Position numbers and translations under genes: made by a program
Source of the DNA: JAMBLL01 sp964387145
Lineage (GTDB): Bacteria > Actinomycetota > Acidimicrobiia > Spongiisociales > UBA5794
Length of the DNA: 9,417 bases
Direction of reading: 5' to 3'
NCBI GenBank assembly: GCA_964387145.1
Contig: CAYLVM010000095.1
Coordinates: 1-9,417 of the forward strand
Shown here: piece after piece, positions 1-6,567 of the stretch
How the letters are laid out: each line of letters starts with the position of its first letter
How positions within the stretch are numbered: the stretch's first letter is position 1
The notes under the pieces: generated by a model
The model's input: the letters and a program-made list of their open reading frames with translations, nothing else
The model's database searches: none
Told to the model about the DNA's origin: nothing

Positions 1-740
1 ACCATATCTTCGATCATGCCAGGGACACCGCAGAGGAAGACGTCTGTGCCCCCGGGGTCGGGAACGTGACCCCATGCCTCCTCGATGGCTCCAGACTGCC
101 ATAGCTGCTGGACCCGTCCGGTGCGTCCATGCCACAACACGGGTTCGTCATCTGGCCTGTCGATCGTTGGAATGTAGGTGAAGTTGGAGCAGAGGTGCTG
201 GAGTGCTTCGAGCTCGGACCGGTAGCCCAGATCCCACGAGTGGGCTGCCCCGTGGAGCACCAGGATTCGACGGGGTCCCCCACACTCGAGGTAGGCGCCA
301 AGCATGCTCATGTAAGGGGCCAACCCCGTCCCGGTCGCAACAAGGACGACGTCCCTGTCAGACGGCACATCGGCCAACGTGAACACACCCTTCGGGCTTC
401 CCGACATCCAGAGTCGGTCACGAATACCGAGAGCGAAGAGACGGGGGGTCAGAACGCCGGTGCTCACGAGCCGAATGTAGAAGTCCATGTACTCACCGTT
501 GAGCGATGACGACGCTATCGAGTAGGCCCTGCGGAGGAGATGATCAGGGTTCGGCGGGGTCTCCTCGTCGACCGAGAGGGCACAACGCTCCGCCGTCGGT
601 GGAAGGCCGAGAAGCACATACTGCCCGGCCTCGAAACGTGGAAGCTCCCAACCGTCGGGTTCAACACGCAGGATCATGAGACGTGGCGTCAGCTCGTCTT
701 TCTGCGTCACGACGGCGTTCAACTCAGGGATCCCGACCAT
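1..740 (-). CDS. fpr: Ferredoxin/flavodoxin-NADP reductase, 3' end cut by window edge
   Basis: Reading frame found on the minus strand with no stop before the window edge; 246 codons are visible. It is a cytosolic FAD enzyme that moves electrons between NADP(H) and ferredoxin or flavodoxin. In order: an FAD-binding barrel with RRAYSIASS (residues 70-78) and GVLTPRLF (95-102), SGSPKGVF (113-120), the NADP-binding ATGTGLAPYMSML (135-147), LHGAAHS (162-168), and the C-terminal FLCGVPGMI (235-243). These match the bacterial Fpr type, which is usually about 250-265 aa, so only a few residues should be missing. The ATG start at 740 has AGGAG (748-752) seven bases upstream. It is the last of three minus-strand genes, but a 128-nt space before it means the operon link to the small protein upstream is uncertain. 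Family assignment is strong; the physiological partner is not known. Confidence 0.9.
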   Translation of the reverse strand, partial: MVGIPELNAVVTQKDELTPRLMILRVEPDGWELPRFEAGQYVLLGLPPTAERCALSVDEETPPNPDHLLRRAYSIASSSLNGEYMDFYIRLVSTGVLTPRLFALGIRDRLWMSGSPKGVFTLADVPSDRDVVLVATGTGLAPYMSMLGAYLECGGPRRILVLHGAAHSWDLGYRSELEALQHLCSNFTYIPTIDRPDDEPVLWHGRTGRVQQLWQSGAIEEAWGHVPDPGGTDVFLCGVPGMIEDM

Positions 741-868
741 CGTGTCACTCCTGTTCTTGCCGACCAACACCGATCGGCCTCACCGGAGGCTACCCGCTGC
801 CAGATGATGGCCGCACGGCTGGCTAGAGGAGAGCCATCCCTGGCGAGGAAGCCATCTCTTCGTCAGAC

Positions 869-1105
869 TCAGTTGCTCGTCTCTTGGACCTTGATCCATT
901 CGAGGAACGACTCGACATCGCCCGAGTGCTCGATCGCTATGTAGGTCTGGGCCCACTCGTCGATCTCCCTGTCTGTGAAGCCGTCGCCTCGGAGTTGTGC
1001 ACGAGTCTGGTTGGCGAGAACCTCGGCGCCTTCGAACTGCATGACGTCTGGGACCTGTTCAGAGATGCCGGCATCGTGGGGATGTTCAGGTTCGAGATGG
1101 TCCAT
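869..1105 (-). CDS. Small acidic protein of unknown function (78 aa)
   Basis: I do not recognise a named family. The 78-aa product is acidic, with no membrane segment or signal peptide. The N-terminal 25 residues are His/Glu/Asp-rich and probably unstructured. The C-terminal half (about residues 32-74) looks folded and helical, with LRGDGFTDREIDEWAQTY (38-55) followed by GDVESFLEWIKVQE (62-75). This pattern of a short helix-turn and a Trp-containing amphipathic helix recalls small conserved actinobacterial proteins of unknown role. The ATG at 1105 is chosen because AGGAG (1112-1116) sits six bases upstream. A longer reading starting at 1147 lacks this support. It lies about 200 nt downstream of the deaminase gene and 128 nt upstream of the reductase, all on the same strand. 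Confidence 0.65.
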   Translation of the reverse strand: MDHLEPEHPHDAGISEQVPDVMQFEGAEVLANQTRAQLRGDGFTDREIDEWAQTYIAIEHSGDVESFLEWIKVQETSN

Positions 1106-1303
1106 GCGCTTCTCCTCAGGATCTTCGACGGCGCTCTCGCGAATCACTACTGAGTCTACGTGTGCCCGTCGAAGTCGAGTCCAATCGCAGCGAACTTCGG
1201 TCCTCCGTCGAGAGAGGGCGTGGATGAGCTGGGCGGGTGGAAGGGAGCTACATGGCAGCTGAGGCAGCCGGAGATCATCGACGGCGGTGGCGCAGATCGA
1301 GAA

Positions 1304-2317
1304 TCAGGCACGTCCGGCGAACGCGTCGACACGAGCGAGATAGTCGGAGCGGCGCGCCTCCTCGAGCCAGCTGATCTCGAAGGCGTTGCGGACGAGTCGT
1401 ACGACGGTCGCGGTGTCGAGGTCGGTCTCCTGCTGGAGCCGTACGAGGTTCTCGGCGATGTAGCCGGGGAAGTACGCGGGGTCGTCGGAGTTGACGGTGA
1501 CCTTGATGCCTCGCTCGAGCAGCGCAACGATGACGTCTGCCTTCGTCCCATCGGTCACGTACGCGTTCGAGATCGGGCACACGGTCAATCCGATATCGCG
1601 CCGGACGATCTCGCGACACAGCTCATCATCCTCGATCGCGTTGACGCCGTGGTCGATCCGCTCGACACCGATCACGTCGAGACACTGCCAGATGTGTTCG
1701 ACCGAGGCCTCCTGATCGACGTCACAGTGCATGGTCAGCCGATACCCCCGGCTCCGTGCGTCGGCGAAGACGTCGGTGAACTTGATCGGGGGGTTGCCCC
1801 TCTCGTCCGAGTCGAGACCGACGCCGACGATCCAGTCGCGGTACTCGTCCGCTCGGTCGAGGGTTTCGGCAGCCGACTCCATCGACATGTCCCGCAGGAA
1901 GCACATGATCAGCTGGGATGCCACACCGAGGCGTTCGTGGGCATCGCTCTGTGCCCGGTGGAGGCCCTCGATCACCGTTGAGAACTCGACGCCGCGTGAC
2001 GTGTGCGCCTGGGGGTCGAAGAACATCTCGACGTACACGACGTTCTGGGCGCCAACACGGGTGAAGTACGCCATGGCGAGGTCGTAGAAGTCCTGCTCGA
2101 CCAGCAGCACGCTCATCCCCTCGTAGTACTGGGCGAGGAACGACGGAAGGTCGTCGAAGTCGTACGCATCGCGCATCTCGCCGACGCTCGCGTACGGAAG
2201 GTCGATGCCGTTCCTCTTCGCCAGCTCGAACTTCAGCTCCGGTTCGAGCGTCCCTTCGATGTGCAGATGCAGCTCTGCCTTCGGAATGGACCTTATGAAA
2301 CGTTCGATGTCCGTCAC
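1304..2317 (-). CDS. add: Adenosine/adenine deaminase family amidohydrolase with altered HAGE motif
   Basis: A 337-aa metal-dependent hydrolase of the adenosine deaminase superfamily, which removes the 6-amino group from adenine-type purines in purine salvage. Visible are KAELHLHIEG (13-22; metal ligands H17 and H19), VGLDSDERGNPP (166-177), the third metal His in MHCDVDQ (196-202), ERIDHG (219-224; catalytic His 223) and VNSDDP (275-280; metal Asp). Family members normally carry HAGE, where Glu protonates the purine ring. Here the tetrad is HCDV, so that Glu is absent. Overall sequence (LEPELKFELAKRNGI, the FFDPQAHT region) is closer to bacterial adenine deaminases than to animal ADA. Substrate is therefore open: adenosine, adenine or aminodeoxyfutalosine are all possible. 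I chose GTG 2317 because a full AGGAGG (2327-2332) lies nine bases upstream; ATG 2335, with GGGGGAGG (2343-2350), is nearly as good. It diverges from the SIP gene. Confidence 0.88.
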   Translation of the reverse strand: MTDIERFIRSIPKAELHLHIEGTLEPELKFELAKRNGIDLPYASVGEMRDAYDFDDLPSFLAQYYEGMSVLLVEQDFYDLAMAYFTRVGAQNVVYVEMFFDPQAHTSRGVEFSTVIEGLHRAQSDAHERLGVASQLIMCFLRDMSMESAAETLDRADEYRDWIVGVGLDSDERGNPPIKFTDVFADARSRGYRLTMHCDVDQEASVEHIWQCLDVIGVERIDHGVNAIEDDELCREIVRRDIGLTVCPISNAYVTDGTKADVIVALLERGIKVTVNSDDPAYFPGYIAENLVRLQQETDLDTATVVRLVRNAFEISWLEEARRSDYLARVDAFAGRA

Positions 2318-2326
2318 CCCTGCGTT

Positions 2327-2332
2327 CCTCCT
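2327..2332 (-). promoter_or_regulatory. AGGAGG ribosome binding site deciding the deaminase start
   Basis: A perfect AGGAGG on the minus strand, nine bases before GTG 2317. It favours that start over the in-frame ATG 2335, which lies upstream of it and would place the motif inside the coding region. The upstream ATG has its own GGGGGAGG at 2343-2350, so both starts may be used. Confidence 0.5.
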
Positions 2333-2475
2333 CATGAGCATGCCTCCCCCATGATGACACACCCATCCCACCCTTCTGGCGTAACTCTGCCCACTATTTG
2401 GGACTCAGTTGCGCAGGAACGGAGAGATCGGATCGCCGGCTCTCACCTCACGGGCACCGTCGCCAACCGCTCGGT

Positions 2476-2481
2476 TAGGGT
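2476..2481 (+). promoter_or_regulatory. Possible -10 element of a leaderless siderophore-reductase transcript
   Basis: TAGGGT fits the actinobacterial TANNNT -10 pattern and ends six bases before the ATG at 2488, the spacing typical of leaderless mRNAs. No good -35 is seen. The same bases contain AGGG seven bases before the ATG, which could instead act as a weak ribosome binding site. Confidence 0.35.
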
Positions 2482-2487
2482 CGGAAC

Positions 2488-3240
2488 ATGACCACAACGC
2501 GAGTCCGACGTGAGCCGCCGGCGTTTCGAAGGCTCGAACTTCGACGAACCGAAGATGTTTCGCCGCACATGAAGCGCGTGATCCTCGGTGGATCGGATCT
2601 CGAGGGGTTTCGCCTCGAGGAACCTGCGGCGAGCGTGCGGCTGCTCCTCCCGAGCGAAGACCGCCTCGAGATCCCGGTGTGGCAGGGCAACGAGTTCCTA
2701 CTCAGCGATGGCAGCCGGCCCGTCATCCGCACGTTCACACCACGCCGGTTCGATGCCAGAGCACTCGAACTCCATCTGGACATGGTGCTGCACACATCGG
2801 GAGTCGCGTCGACGTGGGCACAGACATCACGAGAAGGAGACGAAGTGGCCATATCCGGCCCAGGCCGTGGCTACACGATCGACCCCGACGCGACGGCGTT
2901 CGTCCTTGCAGGGGATGAGACCGCGATCCCTGCGATCTGCCAGCTTCTCGAACACCTCCCCCCTATTCCGATCGCTGTGCATCTCGCCGTGAGAGACGTC
3001 GACGCGAAAGTCGATCTCCACCGCGATGTCGACACCACCTGGCATGTGGCCTCGGATGTATCGACAGCCGATGAAGCCCTGGTTGCAGCGATCCGCGCGA
3101 TCGACCTCACACCCGGCATGCGGGTCTGGGCTGCCGGTGAAGCTGCCACGATCCAACGCATCCGCAGGCACCTGTTCGACGAGCGTGGGTTCTCGCGTTC
3201 GCTCGCGAACCTGCGTGGCTACTGGAAACGCAAGGCTTGA
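2488..3240 (+). CDS. Siderophore-interacting FAD-binding reductase (SIP/ViuB type)
   Basis: A 250-aa cytosolic flavoprotein of the siderophore-interacting protein family, which reduces ferric siderophores with NAD(P)H so that iron is released. The N-terminal FAD-binding barrel covers about residues 12-130, with the flavin motif RTFTPRRFD (81-89), the HTSGVASTWA segment (102-111) and GPGRGY (124-129). The C-terminal SIP domain covers about 135-250, with AGDETAIPAI (141-150), WAAGEAATIQRIRRHL (214-229) and the terminal RGYWKR (243-248) typical of the family. Length is normal. The ATG at 2488 is the only sensible start; the family N-terminus begins close by. No transporter or siderophore synthesis gene is visible nearby, so its iron source is unknown. 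It diverges from the deaminase gene over a 170-nt intergenic region. No Fur/DtxR-like box was recognised. Confidence 0.92.
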   Translation: MTTTRVRREPPAFRRLELRRTEDVSPHMKRVILGGSDLEGFRLEEPAASVRLLLPSEDRLEIPVWQGNEFLLSDGSRPVIRTFTPRRFDARALELHLDMVLHTSGVASTWAQTSREGDEVAISGPGRGYTIDPDATAFVLAGDETAIPAICQLLEHLPPIPIAVHLAVRDVDAKVDLHRDVDTTWHVASDVSTADEALVAAIRAIDLTPGMRVWAAGEAATIQRIRRHLFDERGFSRSLANLRGYWKRKA

Positions 3241-3797
3241 CGAAACGGGATCGATCCGGAGCACACCGTGACTCCGCTTCGGCCACAACAACTCGCGAGC
3301 AGGTCGACCGATCCAGCCTCAATCCGCTCTTTGACGGTTCGAACCCGCGCGGAGTTGTTCTGTCCTCCCCTGGACCTCGATCCGCGAGGTTGGTCGTGTT
3401 GATCTCCCACCAGGCCAGTAGCCGTACGGGTTCCGGCGTGTTCGCGCTTGCATGGATTCGGTGCATGCCGTCGGGTTCCTTCTGTCCCTCTTTCAAGGGG
3501 GACGGGAGAACCGGGAGACGGGTACGACCTCGTGGATTGAGGCTGGAGGGAGAACAAGCGAGTCTGCGAGCCAGGAGGGTGAAAGGCCGGACCCTCAACG
3601 GGAACCTCGAGTCCCCATCCTCCTGGCTCGTCGCAAGCTCCTTGCCCGTCCCCCTTGAAAGGAAGACAGAAGAACCTCGCGTCTCGCACGAAAACGGTGC
3701 AGGACCCAACACCGCGAAACCCTTGGGGTCACTGGCCTCAGCACCGATCGATCCCAGCCAGATCGTGGATCAAAGGTGAACGGAGAGCGACTGCTCT
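3241..3797. other. Gene-less stretch after the siderophore reductase
   Basis: I see no convincing gene in these 557 bases. Open frames exist on both strands, as expected in high-GC DNA, but their translations are Arg/Ser/Pro-rich and resemble no family. A stem-loop with a one-base bulge lies at 3257-3276 (CGGAGCAC with GTGACTCCG), without a T run. An ACAACTC/GAGTTGT pair spans 3288-3358. The main content is the inverted-repeat element at 3480-3671. Confidence 0.55.
3480..3671. repeat. 192-bp inverted-repeat element, MITE-like or structured RNA
   Basis: The arms 3480-3506 and 3645-3671 are 27 bases each and pair at 24 of 27 positions; the shared core is CCCGTCCCCCTTGAAAG. Inside, a second perfect 12-bp pair (CGAGCCAGGAGG at 3567-3578 with its complement at 3619-3630) allows a long branched hairpin. 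There is no coding frame of note and no clear target-site duplication. It could be a small non-autonomous mobile element, a multicopy intergenic repeat, or a structured transcript; copy number in the genome would decide. Confidence 0.6.
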
Positions 3798-3798
3798 C
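3783..3798 (-). terminator. Weak terminator hairpin after the SemiSWEET gene
   Basis: GAGAGC, a four-base loop and GCTCTC form a perfect 6-bp stem that touches the stop codon of the minus-strand membrane protein gene. Reading on the minus strand, the tail is CGTTCACCTTT, not a real T run, so termination would be weak. Confidence 0.35.
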
Positions 3799-4133
3799 TA
3801 TCCGCGCATCCTCTCCATGGCAACGGTCTCTGTTCGGTGGCTCTGCGACGTTCCACAGTGGACGTTGCAGGGCTCACCCTGGTGCCGTTTCGAGAAGAGG
3901 TAGATCGATGTTGTCGCGACGAGCTGGTAGGCCTGAAGAGAGATGAACACAGGATCTCGCGCGGTGATGGCGTACGCAAGGAGAAGCGCGCCGGACACGC
4001 TCCACACGAGATACGCCCACGTACTGACACCACCCGTGCAGCGTGCTCTCACGAGGTGGACTATCTGGGGCACGTAGGCCACGACGACAAGGCTCATCCC
4101 GGCAAAGCCAAGCCACTGGATCGATCCGTTCAT
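3798..4133 (-). CDS. SemiSWEET-type PQ-loop membrane protein
   Basis: A 111-aa integral membrane protein with one PQ-loop repeat (three helices), the size of a bacterial SemiSWEET sugar transporter, which works as a dimer. Helix 1 is about residues 5-28 and carries the motif pair P22-Q23 in VVVAYVPQIVHLVRAR. Helix 2 is about 37-57 (STWAYLVWSVSGALLLAYAI) and helix 3 about 61-80 (PVFISLQAYQLVATTSIYLF). The tail after residue 82 is hydrophilic, with Cys and His residues, and longer than in most SemiSWEETs. The ATG at 4133 places helix 1 right at the N-terminus; AGGAG lies ten bases upstream. An upward extension to 4235 adds only an Arg-rich stretch with no support. Transport substrate (sugar or other) cannot be read from sequence. 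Confidence 0.85.
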   Translation of the reverse strand: MNGSIQWLGFAGMSLVVVAYVPQIVHLVRARCTGGVSTWAYLVWSVSGALLLAYAITARDPVFISLQAYQLVATTSIYLFSKRHQGEPCNVHCGTSQSHRTETVAMERMRG

Positions 4134-4255
4134 CTCTGGTCGTCTCCTGTCTTGACGTTGCCGCGACTCGCTCGAGCGGACACATGGCACTCCGATCGCT
4201 GGTCTTGGTCGCTGCTGATGCCCCACCTCTTGCACGCGGTGTGGCGACCGTACAC
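4130..4255 (-). CDS. Doubtful 41-aa ORF overlapping the SemiSWEET start (ATGA)
   Basis: A short frame begins at GTG 4255 with GGGGAG just three bases upstream. It ends in a TGA that shares the ATGA with the start of the membrane protein gene, the usual arrangement for coupled genes. The product contains YGRHTACKRWGIS near the N-terminus and is otherwise polar, with no known domain. Third-position GC is high at the start and falls later. It could be a leader peptide, a remnant, or chance. Confidence 0.22.
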   Translation of the reverse strand: MYGRHTACKRWGISSDQDQRSECHVSARASRGNVKTGDDQR

Positions 4256-4441
4256 CTTCTCCCCGACGGGAATGTCAACCGGATCCTTCCGGTAGGTAAC
4301 ACCCGGGACTCACGACGTCGTGCCGGCCTTGGAGACGATCTCTGTGGTCCACGCCGGTGAGGTACGGGGTCTGCCAGGACGTCGAACCGATGGAGGATTC
4401 GTCGCATGCCTCACTCGGTGATCGTCGCCGTGTCGTACGGG
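4134..4441. other. Intergenic region between dprA and the SemiSWEET gene
   Basis: These 308 bases follow dprA on the minus strand. Apart from the doubtful 41-aa frame at 4130-4255 I see no gene. A perfect TTGACA occurs at 4273-4278 (minus strand), but the best matching -10, TACGGT, is 20 bases away, so a promoter is not well supported. No strong terminator follows dprA. Confidence 0.4.
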
Positions 4442-5317
4442 TCAGGACCGGGTGGTGTACAGGGGACCGAGGAGATCGAGCACCTGCCCAAGGTCGTCGG
4501 GTCCGAGGATCGGGAACGCCCCGTCGCGTATGAGCAGGTTCGTCCCGATGGACGCAGGCCGGTCGACGTCACCCGGCACGGCGTAGACGGGCACCCCGTA
4601 CTCCAACGCGATTCTGGCGGTGATGAGCGCTCCCCCTCTCTCTCCAGCCTCGACGACCAGAAGGACGTCGCTGAGCCCAGCGATGATCCGGTTGCGGGTC
4701 GGGAAACGCCAAGCTTCGGGTGACGTGCCCGGCGGATACTCCGAGGACACCGCACCGCCGGCGTCGAGGATCGATTGGTAGAGATCTCTGTTGCTCCTGG
4801 GATACACGACGTCGACACCGGAACCGAGCACGGCGTGGCAATGCCCCCCGACGCCGGCTGCTCCCCTGTGCGCGGCACCATCGATACCTCGTGCGAGACC
4901 GCTCACCACGGTCCAGCCCGCATCGGCGGCAACGGCACCGTAACTGGCTGCGAGGTCGGTGCCGTATGTCGTACACGTCCTGGTACCCACGATCCCGATG
5001 GCCGGACACATCGAGAGCCGGCCCCGGAGAAACAAGAATCGTGGCGACCCTGAGTATCTCGTGAGCCGCTCGGGGAACCCGTCGTCACCTTGACATATGA
5101 ACCTGACTCCGAGACCCTCCAGTTCAGCCATACGCACATCTGCTGGTATCCGAACCGCATCAACGACCCTCACAGACGCTTTCGTACGGCCACGCAGAAC
5201 CGCAGACAGAACCGCATCGGGTGCGCCGTACGAAGCGAAGAGACGGTCGAGCGTCGACGGCGCCATACCACCGTGAGCGATCTGGATGAGCCCCTCGTTG
5301 ACGACGTCGCCGTTCAC
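4442..5317 (-). CDS. dprA: DNA processing protein DprA
   Basis: A 291-aa DprA/Smf protein, which binds incoming single-stranded DNA and loads RecA during natural transformation; it is also found in species not known to be competent. The Rossmann-like core shows GIVGTRTCTTYG (108-119), SGLARGIDGAAH (139-150), LGSGVDVVYP (164-173), the signature FPTRNRIIAGLS (205-216), VEAGERGGALITA (222-234) and GTNLLIRDGA (258-267). An N-terminal helical domain is present in the first 70 residues. The protein stops about 15 residues after the core, so the C-terminal winged-helix domain found in many DprA proteins is missing. GTG 5317 is chosen because AGGAG (5324-5328) lies six bases upstream; the frame stays open to 5650 but that part is not DprA-like. 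The usual neighbour comM is not present in this window. Confidence 0.93.
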   Translation of the reverse strand: MNGDVVNEGLIQIAHGGMAPSTLDRLFASYGAPDAVLSAVLRGRTKASVRVVDAVRIPADVRMAELEGLGVRFICQGDDGFPERLTRYSGSPRFLFLRGRLSMCPAIGIVGTRTCTTYGTDLAASYGAVAADAGWTVVSGLARGIDGAAHRGAAGVGGHCHAVLGSGVDVVYPRSNRDLYQSILDAGGAVSSEYPPGTSPEAWRFPTRNRIIAGLSDVLLVVEAGERGGALITARIALEYGVPVYAVPGDVDRPASIGTNLLIRDGAFPILGPDDLGQVLDLLGPLYTTRS

Positions 5318-5499
5318 AGGGGACTCCTCATGACAACGACACCAACGAGGGCGCATGAGGCAACTGATGAGTACATGGAACCAACATATGACACCGGTAT
5401 GACACGTAACGATCGCCGGGTCGAAGCCCCGGCTCGACATCCGCTTCGACTCCACCAAACCCAAGGCACCCCAGAGTCTCCACAAAACCCCGGGGCAAT

Positions 5500-5613
5500 T
5501 CAGTATCTGACAGTCGAACCGGAGTCGTCCTGCTTGAGAACTGCGCGAACGAAATTCTGGCTGTCTGCGACGGCGTCTCGCAGGACTTCGAGCTGGGTCT
5601 GACCGTGGTCCAC
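5500..5613 (-). CDS. Possible 37-aa small protein, leaderless
   Basis: From GTG 5613 the frame gives a 37-residue peptide dominated by one amphipathic helix (TQLEVLRDAVADSQNFVRAV, residues 5-24) with a polar tail, and most third positions are G or C. An extended -10-like TGATACCCT (5620-5628, minus strand) ends six bases before the GTG, fitting a leaderless transcript. An in-frame TGA lies just upstream, so it could also be the tail of a decayed gene. No family recognised. Confidence 0.28.
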   Translation of the reverse strand: MDHGQTQLEVLRDAVADSQNFVRAVLKQDDSGSTVRY

Positions 5614-5750
5614 ATTTGGAGGGTATCAGAGGGGTGTGAGTCGAGAACAATGACGAGACCTGCGAAAGGAGGGGCCCTTCGGCACCTGGAGACGTCGATC
5701 AGGAATGGATCTGCCGCCTCGATTCACTCAGGGTGCGTCGGTGGGCACCC

Positions 5751-5870
5751 ATGTTGGTCGTGTACTCCACCCCCAACGAGATGATCACCCTCAACACGTT
5801 GGTAGTACTCAGAAACATCGACCCCTACTTCGAACGCGGACCGGGCCAAACACAGATCACCCAACCCTGA
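5751..5870 (+). CDS. Possible 39-aa fragment of unknown protein
   Basis: The frame from ATG 5751 encodes a 39-residue peptide containing NTLVVLRNIDPYFERGPG. About four fifths of third positions are G or C in both the fragment and the preceding open codons back to an in-frame stop at 5637-5639. No ribosome binding site precedes the ATG. This looks more like the C-terminal remnant of a lost gene than a functional small gene. Confidence 0.2.
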   Translation: MLVVYSTPNEMITLNTLVVLRNIDPYFERGPGQTQITQP

Positions 5871-5939
5871 GCGATAACGATCGCCCTGTCCCTGGAGTGC
5901 ACATCAATCAGGCGTCACATCCTGAGCAGGTGAGGCCAG

Positions 5940-6448
5940 TCAGCAGGTGACATGCAGGATCGCACAGATCTCGCCCTCGTCGATCGAGCGAAGCAGCTCG
6001 CACGCCTCCGATGTCGGCAAGGTGATGAGCTCCACCCCTCGAACCTTGGCCTCCTCCCACACCTCAGGCATGATCGGAAGTTGCCCACTTGCCCCGGTTC
6101 CCACTACCAGCCGTGGNNNNNNNNNNNNNNNNNNNNNNNNNNNNNNNNNNNNNNNNNNNNNNNNNNNNNNNNNNNNNNNNNNNNNNNNNNNNNNNNNNNN
6201 NNNNNNNNNNNNNNNNCCTCAGGCATGATCGGAAGTTGCCCACTTGCCCCGGTTCCCACTACCAGCCGTGGCGCCGACCAGGGGATGTCCTCATCAAGAG
6301 ACAGCGGCGTGTGACCATACCGGTTGCGGTATGCCTTGGATGGTCCCTTCTTCCGGCGGCGTGTGCGACCCGTTTCCACCACCACGTCGTGTTCGAAGTG
6401 GTTGCCCTCCATCACGATGGTGCCGAAACCCGGATAGTCAACGTCCAC
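5940..6448 (-). CDS. Mth938-like (DUF498/AAMDC) domain protein, interrupted by assembly gap
   Basis: The two halves on either side of the 100 N belong to one gene. If the duplicated 55 bases are counted once and the Ns removed, the frame is continuous: 354 nt, 117 aa. This is the usual size of Mth938-like proteins, a small conserved fold of unknown biochemical role. Visible features are the N-terminal GFGTIVMEGNHFEHDVVV (7-24), a basic loop RRRKKG (30-35), the hallmark PRLVVGTGASGQLPI (60-74) and the C-terminal half with VELITLPTSEACELL (87-101) and ending AILHVTC. GTG 6448 matches the family N-terminus; another GTG at 6484 would add 12 residues. Neither has a good ribosome binding site. As deposited, duplication plus Ns add 155 nt and break the frame, which is an artefact. 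Confidence 0.85.
6062..6116. repeat. Left copy of 55-bp duplication at the assembly gap
   Basis: These 55 bases are identical to 6217-6271 and end exactly where the Ns begin. The copy lies inside the Mth938-like gene. The length equals a common assembler k-mer size, so this is the overlap of two contigs rather than a real repeat. Confidence 0.93.
6117..6216. other. Assembly gap of exactly 100 N
   Basis: A placeholder run of 100 N of the standard unknown-length kind. The identical 55-bp flanks indicate the two contigs actually overlap and no sequence is missing. Confidence 0.97.
6217..6271. repeat. Right copy of 55-bp duplication at the assembly gap
   Basis: Identical to 6062-6116 and starting directly after the last N. 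Merging both copies restores an intact reading frame for the surrounding gene. Confidence 0.93.
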
Positions 6449-6481
6449 GCTCGAACCATACGCCCAACAGAGACACCCCCG

Positions 6482-6502
6482 CACAGATCAGTGTGATCTG
6501 TG
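6482..6502. promoter_or_regulatory. Perfect 9-bp palindrome upstream of the Mth938-like gene
   Basis: CACAGATCA and TGATCTGTG form a perfect inverted repeat with a three-base spacer, 33 bases upstream of the preferred GTG 6448. Position and symmetry suit an operator for a dimeric regulator or a short hairpin in the 5' leader. The regulator cannot be named. Confidence 0.5.
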
Positions 6503-6567
6503 AAATATCGCTCGCTTCGCCAACCCGCCCAGACCAGCATATCGAGCTGTCGAGGTCGAACTCATCT

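Larger units (their letters stand above)
5318..5939. other. 622-bp stretch without a confident gene
   Basis: Between dprA and the Mth938-like gene there are only two tiny frames (minus 5500-5613 and plus 5751-5870), both with coding-like third-position GC but no family match. A perfect AAAGGAGG (5665-5672) is not followed by any start codon at a usable distance. The region may be a decayed gene remnant. Confidence 0.4.

Noticed and set aside
1156..1278. 40-aa minus-strand frame containing a CxxCH haem-like motif
   Set aside because: No ribosome binding site, no signal peptide, rest of the sequence is Pro/Ser-rich; motif is likely chance.
3288..3358. tRNA-like outline: 7-bp pair ACAACTC/GAGTTGT, 71-nt span, with a TTCGAAC loop sequence
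   Set aside because: The T-arm pairs at only three of five positions and no D-arm or anticodon arm can be formed on either strand.
3107..3779. Long opposing open frames across the region after the siderophore reductase
   Set aside because: Translations are Arg/Ser/Pro-rich shadows without domain features, and they run across the inverted-repeat element.
4273..4278. Perfect TTGACA on the minus strand
   Set aside because: The nearest -10-like hexamer is 20 bases away and no extended -10 helps, so it is probably chance.
5318..5650. N-terminal extension of dprA
   Set aside because: The sequence is not DprA-like, and the GTG at 5317 has an ideal ribosome binding site.
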